Below are positions 13,230-23,419 of a stretch of 64,000 nucleotides of DNA, piece after piece (within the stretch, counting starts at the first letter, position 1; the number at the start of each line of letters is the position of its first letter). The position numbers and the translations under genes are program-made. Location: contig OX457057.1 in assembly GCA_949752795.1 (NCBI GenBank), positions 158,759,980 through 158,823,979 on the forward strand, read 5' to 3'. The notes below the pieces were generated by a model. The model searched no databases, had not been told where the DNA came from, and was given only the letters and a program-made list of their open reading frames with translations. The stretch is from Hyperoodon ampullatus. Lineage: Eukaryota > Chordata > Mammalia > Artiodactyla > Ziphiidae.

Positions 13230-13860
13230 CCTACAAGACTGTCTCATCCCCCCCCACTTCAGACAGCAATCACAAGTCCAGGCTGTCACCTGTGCTTCTG
13301 ACCAACCAGCTATAGATCAGAGGTTCCCATGCTCCCATCCTTGGGTTCGACAGATTTGCTAGAATGGCTCACAGAACTCAGAGAAACAATTTCCTTACTA
13401 GATTACCAGATTATTATAAAAGAATATAAGTCAGGCACAGCCAGGTGGAAGAGACACACGGGCAAGGTATGTGAGAAGTGGCACAGAGCTTTCATGCTCT
13501 CTGAGCATGCCATTTCCCCCACAGCTCCAAGTATTCACCAGCCTGGAAGCTCTTCAAAGCTCATCCTTTTGGGTTTTACGTAAGCATGATTGATTAACTC
13601 ACTTGCTGTTGGTGATGGAACTCAGTCTCCAGCCCCTCTCCACTCCCTGGAAGTAGAGAGGGGACTAGGAGGGCCACCAACCCTCTAATCACTGTGTTGG
13701 TTCCCCCTAGCAACTAGCTCCCATCCTTAGGTTATCTTGGGGCTTTCCAAAAGTCACCTCATTAACATAATAAAAGGCATCTTTATTGCTGTCATCACTG
13801 AGACAAAGACCAAATATATATATATTTCTTATTATAAATCACAATATCACAGGTTGGCTC
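13230..13860 (+). mobile_element. LTR-like fragment, probably ERVL type
   Basis: The text around 'gctagaatggctcacagaactcagagaaac' (13359-13388), 'cagcctggaagctcttcaaagctcatcctttt' (13539-13570) and the end 'tttcttattataaatcacaatatcac' (13825-13850) resembles a common mammalian ERVL-class LTR. I cannot name the subfamily with confidence, and the borders are approximate. Confidence 0.5.
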
Positions 13861-14460
13861 ACAGAATCAGTAGGAGGACTGGAGAAAACAGACTTAAGGC
13901 TACACTTCCAGGAACAACCCTGAAAACCACGGTGCAGAACTGGTCTGATGAGGAAACTGCTGCTGCTGGCCCTGCTCTCCCCACTGTGGGAGGACACATC
14001 ATGGCCCTTCTGCCAGGGATTGACCTTACTGTGCCCATACTGCTGGCAGCACAGGCTAACTCCTGGGTCAGAACTCAGCCTTACGACCACAGCCATCCCT
14101 CTGCTTCTGCCCTTGGAGACAGAGCCTGTCTCCTCATGCAGCTTCTGAAATAAAGTCTCAAATGCCTATGCACTAGCTGCACAGGATCCTGAGGAATTGA
14201 GTTTTCTGGGTTTCTATCTTGAGGAAGCAGAACTCCTAAAGCCAGGCACTCTTCCTAGACATAGCAAGAGTGATCAAAAGATGCTGGCAGCCTGAAAATG
14301 TAAGAAATGTCTATTTCAACAACTTCTAATTTTCAATGGATTTACCCATGTTCAGTCAAATTCTCCTAATCTAATACTTATGATATCAGACCTCTAGAGT
14401 TCCACATACAATGTGTGGCTTATCAAAGTCTCTGACTTTTCCAAAAGAATACAATAATTA
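13860..14460. other. Unassigned sequence next to the LTR-like fragment
   Basis: The region at 13880-14160 contains a plus-strand ORF of 138 codons (13737-14153) and ends with 'gaaataaagtctc', a possible polyadenylation signal. No domain is recognisable and the ORF starts inside repeat sequence, so I do not call a gene. Confidence 0.35.
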
Positions 14461-14534
14461 AGATTAAAGGTGATTATATGATTGCCACAATAAGTTTAGT
14501 TAACATTAATCATCCCAGATACAAAAGAAAAAAA

Positions 14535-14600
14535 AAAGAAAAAAAGAATGTTCTCACCATAACAACAACAACTACCACAGAATGGTAATTTTGTGAGTTA
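14535..14600 (+). mobile_element. Left part of an old L1MA-like 3' end
   Basis: 'gaatgttctcaccataac' followed by 'gaatggtaattttgtgag' matches an L1 3' UTR whose continuation 'aactaaccttattatggtga' is found at 16003-16125. A younger L1 and a SINE are inserted between the two halves. Confidence 0.7.
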
Positions 14601-14615
14601 AAGAATGTGTTCCTG

Positions 14616-14824
14616 GGCTTCCCTGGTGGCGCAGTGGTTGAGAGTCCACCTGCCGATGCAGGGGACACGGGTTCGTGCCCCGGTCCGGGAAGATCCCACA
14701 TGCCGCGGAGTGGCTGGGCCCGTAAGCCATGGCTGCTGGGCCTGTGCGTCCAGAGCCTGTGCTCCGCAATGGGAGAGGCCACAACAGTGAGAGGCCCGCG
14801 TACCACAAAAAAAAAAAAAAAAAA
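14616..14824 (+). mobile_element. CHR-2 SINE sharing its TSD with an L1
   Basis: It is a full CHR-2 copy with a pure A tail. Its flanks are 'aaagaatgtgttcctg' (14600-14615) and 'aaagaatgtgttccctg' (from 14825). The same 12-mer appears a third time at 15991, downstream of the adjacent L1. Confidence 0.93.
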
Positions 14825-15075
14825 AAAGAATGTGTTCCCTGTTGGTGGGAATGTAAATTGGTGCAGCCACTATGGAAAACAGTATGGAGGTTCCTCAAAA
14901 ACCTAAAAATATAGTTGCCATATGACCCAGAAATCTCAGTCCTGGGCATATATCTGGACAAAATTCTAATTCAAAAAGATACATGCACCCCTATGTTCAT
15001 AGCAGCACTATTCACAATAACCAAGACATGGAAACAATCTAAATGTCTATTGACAGATGAATGGACGAAGAAGAT

Positions 15076-15077
<2 letters not shown>

Positions 15078-15136
<59 letters not shown>

Positions 15137-15144
15137 ATATATAT
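15078..15144. repeat. (AT)n microsatellite
   Basis: About 66 bp of almost uninterrupted AT dinucleotides with two 'gt' interruptions lie inside the L1 3' UTR. It is likely length-polymorphic. Confidence 0.97.
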
Positions 15145-15301
15145 AAATGGAATATTACTCAGCCATAAAAAGAGGGAAATAATGCCATTTGCAGCAACAT
15201 AGATGGGCCTAGAGATGATCATACTAAGTGAAGTAAATCAGAAAGAGAAAGACAAATACCATATGCTATCACTTATATGTGGAATCTAAAATGACACAAA
15301 T

Positions 15302-15666
15302 GGGGCTTCCCTGGTGGCACAGTGGTAAAGAATCTGCCTGCCAATGCAGGGGACACGGGTTTGAGCCCTGGTCTGGGAAGATCCCACATGCCATGGAGCA
15401 ACTAAGCCCGTGCGCCACAACTACTGAGCCTGCACTCCAGAGCCCGCGAGCCACAACTACTGAGCCCATGTGCCACAACTACTGAAGCCCACATGCCTAG
15501 AGCCCATGCTCCGCAACAAGAGAAGCCACTGCAATGAGAAGCCTCGCACGGCAACAAAGAGTAGCCCCCGCTCACCGCAACTAGAGAAAGCCCGTGCACA
15601 GCAACGAAGACCCAACGCAGCCAAAAATAAATAAATTTATTAAAAATAAATAAATAAATAAATAAA
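15302..15666 (+). mobile_element. Long CHR SINE inside the L1
   Basis: It has the head 'gggcttccctggtggcac', the long body and an (AAAT)n tail. The exact TSD 'atgacacaaatg' lies at 15291-15302 and 15667-15678. Confidence 0.93.
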
Positions 15667-16002
15667 ATGACACAAATGAACTTATCTACAAAACAGAAAC
15701 AGACTTGCAGACATAGAGAACAGACTTGTGGTTGCTGGGAGGCAAAGCGGGGGAGGGATGGACTGGGAATATGGGATTAGCAGATGCAAAATATTATATA
15801 TAGAAAGGATAAACAACAAGGTCCTACTGTATAGCACAGGGAACTATATTCAATGTCCTGTGATAAACCGTAATGGAAAAGAATATGAAAAAGAATGTAG
15901 ATATATGTATAACTGAATCACATTGCTGTACAGCAGAAACTAACACAACATTGTAAATCAACTATACATCAATAAAATAAATTTTTTAAAAAAGAATGTG
16001 TT

Positions 16003-16125
16003 AACTAACCTTATTATGGTGATATGTAATATATATGTGTACCAAGTCATCGCATTGTGCACCTTAAACTTACACAATGTTGTATGTCAATTAATATCTC
16101 AACAAAGCTGGGAAAAATGTTGATT
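16003..16125 (+). mobile_element. Right part of the old L1MA-like 3' end
   Basis: 'cttattatggtgatatgtaa' followed by 'attgtgcaccttaaacttac' and 'caacaaagctggg' is the typical L1MA 3' terminus. It is separated from its left half by the younger insertions. Confidence 0.75.
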
Positions 16126-16520
16126 GTTGAATCTGGCTGATAGGTATACAGGGCCTCAGAAAAGTATTTACTGTTTTTGTGTGTGTGTGTGTTTGAAAAT
16201 TTTTATGGTAAAATGTTTAACAAAAAACAATGAATTTATTTTTGAAACTTAAAAAAATGATTGTTAGGTCCACATGAAAGAATGAAATACTTGTGACATG
16301 GACAATTGAAAATGTAGATTAATGAAAGGTAATGGGCACCACCAGTCACTAAAATGTATTGCAAAGCTACAGTTACCAAAGCAATGATGGCACAAGAATA
16401 AACAGTCAATGAAGAAGAACAGAAACCCCAAACACAGCCCCTGTTATATATAAAACTTGAGTTTTTATAAAGTTCTGATTTCAAAAAAAAAAAGATTAAA
16501 GGTGTTATATATACATCTCT
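16126..16520. other. Unassigned spacer
   Basis: A short (GT)n tract lies at 16178-16191. The segment after 16250 (for example 'gacatggacaattgaaaatg') may be old L1 sequence. No gene is visible. Confidence 0.4.
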
Positions 16521-16755
16521 TAGAGGCCAAGAGTATGACTGTGGAACCAGACTTAACTGGATTCAAATCTCAGTTTTGCAATCAATTAGCTGTGTGACCT
16601 TGGGCAATTTATTGTAACATCTCAGTATCTTCAACTGTATACTGCAGATGATAATGGTAACCTACCTCATAGCAGTGTTGTGTGTTTTAAATGAGTCAAT
16701 ATATGTAGAACTCTTAAAACAGTGCTTAAATAAGTACAAGTAGTTATTATTATAG
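16521..16755 (+). mobile_element. MIR SINE, sense
   Basis: The core 'gctgtgtgaccttgggcaatt' at 16591-16611 and the following 'tctcagtatcttcaactgta' are diagnostic of MIR. The 3' part has 'taatggtaacctacctcata'. Confidence 0.88.
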
Positions 16756-18077
16756 GTAATACCTATGTACTGTAAGGAAATAGGAAGGTACTGAGTCTAG
16801 GAGCTATACAATATGTGCAAAGCTCATAGATGGAGGCTCAAAGGTGAAAGGGACACACGGCCTTTGCATTCTGAGCTGGAAACCAAGTGTGGAAGATAAA
16901 CACATAAATAAATGTGATACAAGACAGATGGCAATAAGTGTACAATATCGGTACACACAAAATACTATGGGAGTATTAAGGACGGTGAGATTCTTTCCTG
17001 CTGGAAGACCCTTGCAAGGCACTTTGGAGCATGTCAGCTTTGAGCTATGCTTTAAATAAAGAGTTTAAATTTGATGGGCAGATACTCGGGGGAGGGAGAG
17101 GAAGAGGGCATTCCAAGCAGGAGTGGAGCAACTTGAACAAAAGCACAAAGCTAAGAAATGGTAGGAAAGGAGTCACCTGTGTTTGGATGGGTTAAATAAA
17201 GTTCAGTAGGAAACAAGGCTTGAAATAAGCACGGACCAATGTGTGGAGTGCTTTCAGTTTTAGGCTAGGGAGATGCACTTGATTGCGAATGCAATGGAAC
17301 CTTCAATTGTTCTGTCTGGTGGGGTGGGGTGAGCTGGAGTTCCCAACCCATACCAAATCATTCTGCCCCAGACCATTCCATTTTCTTCTCCTTCATTAGT
17401 TACCCTCCGATTCCAAGTTCTTTAGAAAGATATTAACTTTTCAAGACTACAAGATGAAATGAATTACATTTATAAGTCAAACTGGAACCTGCTTTGAACT
17501 GGCCTTGCTTGGAGTTTTCTAAATCCCCTCTACTGTATTCTTCCCTGGGCTGCCTGAATATGGTTTTTGTTATCTAAACAGGCAAAAGCCAGTTAAAGGT
17601 ATTCAGTGACTCAAGTTTTTCAGCATTAATAAGGTAAAAACACGACCGCTCTCCCATTCACCTCTTTACTAGCACATTATTTCCTTCTTACTCCCTTTGA
17701 GAGCAAAGAGAAGGAAATGGAGAAAATCTGCTTAGGTCAAGCAGTTCCTTATCTAAAATGTATTGATACCTCATTCCCCCTTGCCTCAGTGTTCGGTATG
17801 TTGCCTCCAGCAACAAATCCAGAAGAAAGATGTATGAGTGACTCCCTGAGCAGTGCTTCTTCACACAACTTCCCTCGGGCCTTAAGTCGCTCGGTCAGCC
17901 CAGCACTCCGGCACCTCTCGTGCAGCAGCGATTCCTCCACTTGGTGAGCCTTCTAAATGTGCGAACAACAAGTTGATTTATGTAATGTGTTCCTCAGTAA
18001 AACATACTTATGGCTTAGACTTTCAATATATATGAGATGAATCTGAGTATAAAAGTATTCCAAAATTAATAGGATTT
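16756..18077. other. 1.3 kb unassigned intergenic DNA
   Basis: Around 17090-17170 the text 'gagggcattccaagcagg' resembles a frequent ancient mammalian repeat, but I cannot name it. A 76-codon plus ORF at 17717-17947 and its 63-codon minus-strand overlap have no known domain. Confidence 0.4.
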
Positions 18078-18078
18078 G

Positions 18079-18290
18079 GGGCTTCCCTGGTGGCGCAGTG
18101 GTTGAGAGTCCGCCTGCCAGTGCAGGGGACACGGGTTCGTGTCCCGGAATGCCGCGGAGCAGCTAGGCCCGTGAGCCGTGGCCACTGAGCCTGCGCGTCC
18201 GGAGCCTGTGCTCCGCAACGGGAGAGGCCACAACAGTGAGAGGTCCGCGTACCGCAAAAAAAAAAAAAAAAAAAAAAAAGAAAGAAAGAA
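18079..18290 (+). mobile_element. CHR-2 SINE with a small internal deletion
   Basis: The normal CHR-2 order is kept, but 'gtgtcccggaatgccgcgg' shows loss of the usual segment between the B box and 'catgccgcgg' (about 16 bp). TSD-like 'ggatttgg' flanks it (about 18072 and 18294). Confidence 0.9.
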
Positions 18291-18429
18291 ATCGGATTTG
18301 GAACCCCTAGTGTTAGGGAACAAACATACTACTGTTAAAACATTGGTGTGACTCTACATAAGTCCATGCTCCGTAAATTTGGTTCTATGACAGACATAGG
18401 GCGTGTGTGTGTATGTGTGTGTATATATA

Positions 18430-19285
18430 TATATACATAGTGGAATATTATTCAGCACAAAAAGGAATGAAATGTTGCCATTTGCAGCAACATGTATGAA
18501 CATGGAGGACATTATGACAAGTGAAATGTCAGACAGAGAAAGACAAATACTGTATGATTTCACTTAGATGTCGAATCTAAAAAATAAAATGAATGAACAA
18601 ACATAGCAAAATAGAAATAGAGTTACAGATACAGAGAACAAATAGGTGGTTGCCACAGTGGGGAGGGGGGAGAGGAAAGAAATAGGTGTGGGAGATTAAG
18701 GGGGAGAAACTTCTAGTTGCAAAATAAGTGAGTCATGAGTATGAAATGTACCATGTGGGGACTATAGTTAAAAACTATGCAATATCTTTGTATGGTGACA
18801 TATCTTAGCTAGACTTATCATGGTGATCATTTTGAAATGTACAGAAATATCAAATCATTATGTTGTGTAACAGGGACTAACATAGTGTTGTAGGTCAATT
18901 ATACTTCAAAAACAAACAAACAAACAAATACAGAAAAAGAGGTCAGATTTGTGGTTACCAGAGGCAGGAGGCAAGGGAGGGGGATTGAATGAAGGCAAAA
19001 GGTACAAACTTCCAGATGTAAGATAAATAAGTACTAGGGATATAATGTACAACATGATAAATATAATTTAACACTGTTGTGTGTTATATATGAAAGCTAT
19101 TAAGAGAGTAAATCACGAGAATTTATTTAATTCAGTATCTATATGAGGTGATGGATGTTCACTAAATTTATTGTAATCATCATTTCATGATGTATGTAAG
19201 TCAAATCATTATGCTGTACACCTTAAACTTATACAGGGCTGTATGTCAGTTATAGCTCAATAAAACTGGAAGAAAAAAAATTTGG
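18430..19285 (+). mobile_element. L1 3' end, probably two partial copies
   Basis: From 'agtggaatattattcagc' to the A-rich (AAAC)n tract at 18910-18928 is one L1 3' end. From 18940 ('agaggtcagatttgtggttacc') to 'caataaaactggaag' at 19258-19275 there is a second copy of the same 3' UTR segment. Confidence 0.75.
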
Positions 19286-19592
19286 TTCTATGACTCGAAA
19301 CCAGAATAAAAAACTCACTTGTTTCACCACTATTTATCTATTATAGGTTATTTTTTTAAAAGCATGAGGATTTATTGGCCCATAGAATTGAAGAGTCCAG
19401 AGGTAGTTCCAAGCTTCAAGCATTGTTGATTCAGGGCTCTGGTTTTCTTTCTTTCTGTCCTTATTGGCGCTGGCTTCCTTCATGTCTGTAAAAGGGATCT
19501 CGGCAGTAGGGCTACATGTTGGAAAATGATCTTATGATTTCACTGTAGGCTTACTGAATTTTTTTACTTTCCTTCAAAATTTAGCAGGTGCT
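19286..19592. other. Short unassigned spacer
   Basis: The text is AT-rich and contains 'gattcagggctctggttttctttc'. No gene, SINE or clear LINE is seen. Confidence 0.4.
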
Positions 19593-19798
19593 GGGGCTTC
19601 CCTGGTGGCGCAGTGGTTGAGAGTCCGCCTGCCGATGCAGGGGACACGGGTTCGTGCCCCGGTCCGGGAGGATCCCGCATGCCGCGGAGCGGCTGGGCCC
19701 ATGAGCCATGGCCGCTGAGCCTGCGCGTCCAGAGCCTGTGCTGTGCAACGGGAGAGGCCACAACAGTGAGAGGCCCGTGTACCGGGGGGAAAAAAAAA
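19593..19798 (+). mobile_element. CHR-2 SINE
   Basis: A complete CHR-2 copy from 'gggcttccctggtggcgcag' to 'cgtgtaccggggggaaaaaa'. The usual 'accgcaaaa' junction is altered to a short G run. Confidence 0.93.
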
Positions 19799-19839
19799 GT
19801 GGGGATTATGGGGCTACTTTTAGAATTAAATTAGTCAGC

Positions 19840-19920
19840 ATATGTAGAGTTCTTCAACTGTGTCTGGCACATAGTAAGAGCTAAACGCTATTATCATCAT
19901 TATTATAATTATTATATATA
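19840..19920 (+). mobile_element. MIR 3' end fragment
   Basis: 'gtgtctggcacatagtaaga' followed by 'gctaaacgctattatcatc' is the MIR/L2-type 3' terminus, ending in a degenerate ATT-rich tract. Confidence 0.7.
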
Positions 19921-20005
19921 ACATCTTTGTGCACATATACAAGGGAACTGATTTCTAAAGATGGAATTACTGTGTTGAAGTTAAGCACATTTAACATTTT
20001 GAAAG

Positions 20006-20159
20006 GCAGGCTCAGCGGCCATGGCTCACGGGCCCAGCTGCTCCGCGGCATGTGTCTGCTCCCAGACTGCTCCGTGGTCTGCTCCGCGGACCGGGGCACG
20101 AACCCGTGTCCCCTGCATCGGCAGGCAGACTCTCAACCACTGCGCCACCAGGGAAGCCC
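20006..20159 (-). mobile_element. Truncated and rearranged CHR-2 SINE, antisense
   Basis: The copy lacks the A-tail part. Between 'gcggcatgtg' and 'ccggggcacgaaccc' the usual segment is replaced by a GC-rich stretch (20053-20088) with repeated 'tctgctcc' and 'ctgctccg' words. TSD 'attttgaaagg' lies on both sides (19997 and about 20165). Confidence 0.85.
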
Positions 20160-21389
20160 ATAAAATTTTGAAAGGTTTTGCCAAATTGTCTTCCTAAAAG
20201 TCTTTAACGATTTCTACTTTAATCCACGGTAGTTAAGAGTGCCTATCTTACATTGGTCACTATCAATTTAAAATATGTTTGCTCTACTATTAGACATCTG
20301 TGCACTTTTCAAAACTTAGGCTAATTAGCTATTGTCATTCTCAGTGTCCTTTACTGTCAAGAAATGTAAGACTTCTGTTGGGTATCAAGGCAAGTTTAGG
20401 CCACCAGATTTTTACCAGAGGAGCTATAGTCAGCGGTTTTAGGCTGTGCTTTGTCCCTATCCTGTATTGCCTCTCTTTAGTGGAACGCATGTGCCCTGAA
20501 ACATGTTTGGTGCTTCTTTTGTGTGGTTTATGTAAAATGAAATTAAAATCCTGTATTTACCTCAAAAAGAGCTAAAAACAAAAGCAGAACACAAAACAAG
20601 TATCAGGGGATAAGCACATATTGTGAGAGTCTGAAGATTTCGCAGAACATCACGCTTGAGGTTAAAGAAGTGTTAGACGTTAAAGAAATGTGTCTGAGCT
20701 TGTCCTTCAGCAAAGTGGTGGGTAGCCTGCTTCTGAGTCAGGGCTGGAGCTGGCGGGGCTCAAGGAATGCTTCAGGCTCCACCCAGCCCTTTGGGATTAA
20801 GCAGCCCAAAAGCTCTCTAGTGCCCTCTTCTGGCCAAAATTAGGAGATACATGCTAACCGGAGAACGTTTCCTGTATCGTCCCAACATTCAGAGTATTTG
20901 TTTACAAAGTTAACGTCAAAGAGTTAAGGAAGAGGGAAAATTCAGTGTTTTAAGAGAGAAAAATTAAAGTATTTGGGAATAAATTGCTGACTGCAGTGTT
21001 TATTCATATTTATTTTTTCAATTGAGAAAGCCAAAAGAAAAAAAATACATTTTACAGCATCCTACTGTGTGCACCTTCGAAACAATAAAAACCAAATCAC
21101 CATACAAAACTTCTAAAATTCCTAAATCTTCAGATGCACTCACTTAGTGTTTCCTGACCAATGCCAGCCTTATTTAAATGCTTAACATGTAGAAAAATGT
21201 GAAAATAATATGCTAGCAATATTAAGAACTTTATAAAACTGTAGTTACTCCTTATTTACTAGTGTTCTTTATATCTGAATTGCCCTCTGGGAATGACTGA
21301 ATGATGGAAAAAACTTTCCTTCCCTTGCAGCTGTCAGGGTCGAAGGTTGTCCTCTGACCTCCTTTAGATCTTTACTCAAAAGTCACCAA
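20160..21389. other. Unassigned spacer with one possible CTCF site
   Basis: No gene or young repeat is seen in 1.2 kb. The part at 20640-20930 is GC-richer than its surroundings and holds the CTCF-like motif listed separately. Confidence 0.45.
20818..20836 (-). promoter_or_regulatory. Candidate CTCF binding site
   Basis: 'tagtgccctcttctggcca' is close to the reverse complement of the CTCF core consensus, with the CCCTC and TGGCCA blocks correctly spaced. It is a motif match only; it sits outside any SINE and there is no occupancy data. Confidence 0.45.
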
Positions 21390-21390
21390 T

Positions 21391-21620
21391 GGGGTCTTCC
21401 CTGGTGGCGCAGTGGTTGAGAGTCCGCCTGCCGATGCAGGGGACACGGGTTCGTGTCCCGGTCCGGGAAGATCCCACATGCCACGGAGCAGAACGGCTAG
21501 GCCCGTGAGCCATGGCTGTTGAGCCTGCGCGTCCGGAGCCTGTGCTCCGCAATGGGAGAGGCCACAACAGTGAGAGACCCACTTACCGCAAAAAGACAAA
21601 CAAACAAACAAACAAAAAAA
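21391..21620 (+). mobile_element. CHR-2 SINE with (CAAA)n tail
   Basis: It is a complete copy apart from the head 'ggtcttccctggtggcgc'. The TSD 'aaaagtcaccaatggg' is exact, at about 21377 and 21617. Confidence 0.95.
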
Positions 21621-21774
21621 GTCACCAATGGGTGACTACCCTCCCAACTCTGTATAAAAATTGTATCCCAGCTCCACCCTCCAAAATTCCCCCATCCCTG
21701 CTCGGCCCATGCCTTTCCCCCTTATTTTTTTAACATTCTCCATAGTACTTACCACCACTGAATGTACTATAAAT

Positions 21775-22335
21775 TTTACTTTTTCAAATTGAGGTATAAT
21801 TCACATACCATGCAATTCATTCATTTAAAGCATATAATTCAATGGTTTTTAGTATTATTTTCAGAGCTGTACAACAAACATAACAATCAATTATAGCGCA
21901 TTCTCACTGTCCCCAAATGAACTCCTGAATCCATTAGTAGTCAGTCCCCATTTCCCCTCAAACCATCCCACTGCCCCTACTCCTAAGCAGCCACTAACTT
22001 ACTTTCTATCTCTATAGATTTGCCTGTTCTGGGCATTTCATATAAATGGAATCATATGTTCTATGGACCTTAGTAACTGACTTTATTCACTTAGCATGTT
22101 TTCAAGGTTCTTCCATGTTGCAGCGTGCATCAGTACTTCATTTCTTTCAGTGGCCAAATAATATTCCTTTGTATGGTCATACCACATTTTCCTTTTCTGT
22201 TAATCAGCTGATGGACATTTGGGTTCTTTCCACTTTTGGGCTATTGTAAATAATGCTGCTATGAACATTCATGTACAAGTTTTTGTGAGGATGTATGTTT
22301 TCATTTCTCTTGGGAATTTTACTTCCTTTTAAAAA
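21775..22335 (-). mobile_element. L1M 3' region, antisense
   Basis: 'aattgaggtataattcacat' and later 'tgatggacatttgggttctt' and 'aataatgctgctatgaacat' are the reverse complement of the familiar L1M 3' part. Frames are broken. Confidence 0.85.
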
Positions 22336-22344
22336 ATCATGTTT

Positions 22345-22475
22345 GTTGTCTGTCTCCCCAACAAGAATGCAAGCTCAGAGATTTTTGAATATTTTGCTAT
22401 ATCCCCTGCACCTAATACCATGTCAACATAAGGTAGATGCTCAATACATACCTGTAAAATGAATGAATTGTTTCC
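22345..22475 (+). mobile_element. L2 3' end fragment
   Basis: 'ttgtctgtctccccaacaag' followed by 'aatgcaagctcagagatttt' and ending 'gatgctcaatacatacctgt' is the standard L2 3' terminus. Confidence 0.8.
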
Positions 22476-22589
22476 TCTCTCCTTTTTGGTAGACAATATT
22501 TTGCAGCATGGGCTCCCCCAGTTCCTCTTAATTCTGGTTCCAACTTTTTGCCTAAAGTCAGGTGAGTCATCACTAGGAAGAAAGGAAGG

Positions 22590-23225
22590 TGACTCTGTAG
22601 ACCTAACTTAACCTAGGAGGCAATAATCAAGCAAAAAGTATTTATTTGGGATCAAAAAATTGCAAAGGGGCTTCCCTGGTGGCGCAGTGGTTGAGAGTCC
22701 GCCTGCCGATGCAGGGGACACAGGTTCGTGTCCCGGTCCGGGAAGATCCCACATGCTGCGGAGCGGCTGGGCCCGTGAGCCATGGTCGCTGAGCGTCCGG
22801 AGGCTGTGCTCCGCAACGGGAGAGGCCACAACACTGAGAGGCCTGAGTACCGAAAAAAAAAAAAAATTGCAAAGAATTGCAACGCACTCCGGTGTCCCAC
22901 TAGGGAGTAAACGTCAGGGGCTTTTAAAGGCAAAGAAAGGAGTTTTGCATTACAAATACTTAACTGATTTGTTAAATCTGCAGATGCAGAACTGTAGAGA
23001 CAGAGGGCCTACTGTAAAGTTAAAGGATTTTTGACTGTGTGGGAGTTGGTGCCCCTAACCCCCAACATTGTTCAGGGTCAAATGTATTTGTTGTTTGGTC
23101 CAGTTCAAGAGTTCATGGATCCAGCAGGTGAGGACATGCGTAAGATCCACCTCCTTAATGGCCTCCTGGCTCCATTTTAAAAAATCCCTCGACATAAGTG
23201 GCTTCATTTTATTTCACATTTCACA
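22590..23225 (-). repeat. 3' LTR of the provirus (with SINE inside)
   Basis: Aligned by eye with the other LTR it shares 'tttatttgggatcaaa', 'ttttaaaggcaaagaa', 'ttgcattacaaa', 'ccattttaaaa' and the terminal 'atttcacatttcaca'. Reading minus it runs TG...CA. An AATAAA signal (reverse complement at 22641-22646) lies near its 3' end. About 200 bp in the middle is a CHR-2 SINE. Confidence 0.85.
22669..22866 (+). mobile_element. CHR-2 SINE inside the LTR
   Basis: It is a full copy lacking a few bases around 'gagcgtccggaggctgtg'. The TSD 'aaaaattgcaaag' appears before and after it. Confidence 0.94.
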
Positions 23226-23419
23226 TTTCCCTCTCTTGATCAAGATCTTTCTCTAAAACATTGCTAATCAACTTACAGATTTGCTTTGTCTCACATTGCT
23301 GGGATGGACCTGTCCCAGAAAGTCATGTCCTACATTGGGGGAAATTTTTAATCTTCCATGGTTATTTCAAGGCGTCAGTATCTTAAGGGTTAGGCCACAT
23401 TTGAGCAACAGGGAGATGT

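Larger units (their letters stand above)
14837..15990 (+). mobile_element. Young 5'-truncated L1 3' end
   Basis: It runs from 'ccctgttggtgggaatgt' through the 3' UTR to an A-rich tail near 15990. It carries an (AT)n microsatellite and another SINE. Its 3' flank 'aaagaatgtgtt' (15991-16002) repeats the sequence before its 5' end, which is its TSD. Confidence 0.9.

Noticed and set aside
13737..14153. 138-codon plus-strand ORF with Leu/Pro-rich text and an AATAAA after it.
   Set aside because: It starts in LTR-like sequence, overlaps other open frames in the same DNA and has no domain I recognise. Likely chance.
17717..17947. 76-codon ORF rich in Ser, overlapping a 63-codon minus-strand ORF.
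   Set aside because: No homology recognised, no clear splice sites or promoter, and gene-free surroundings.
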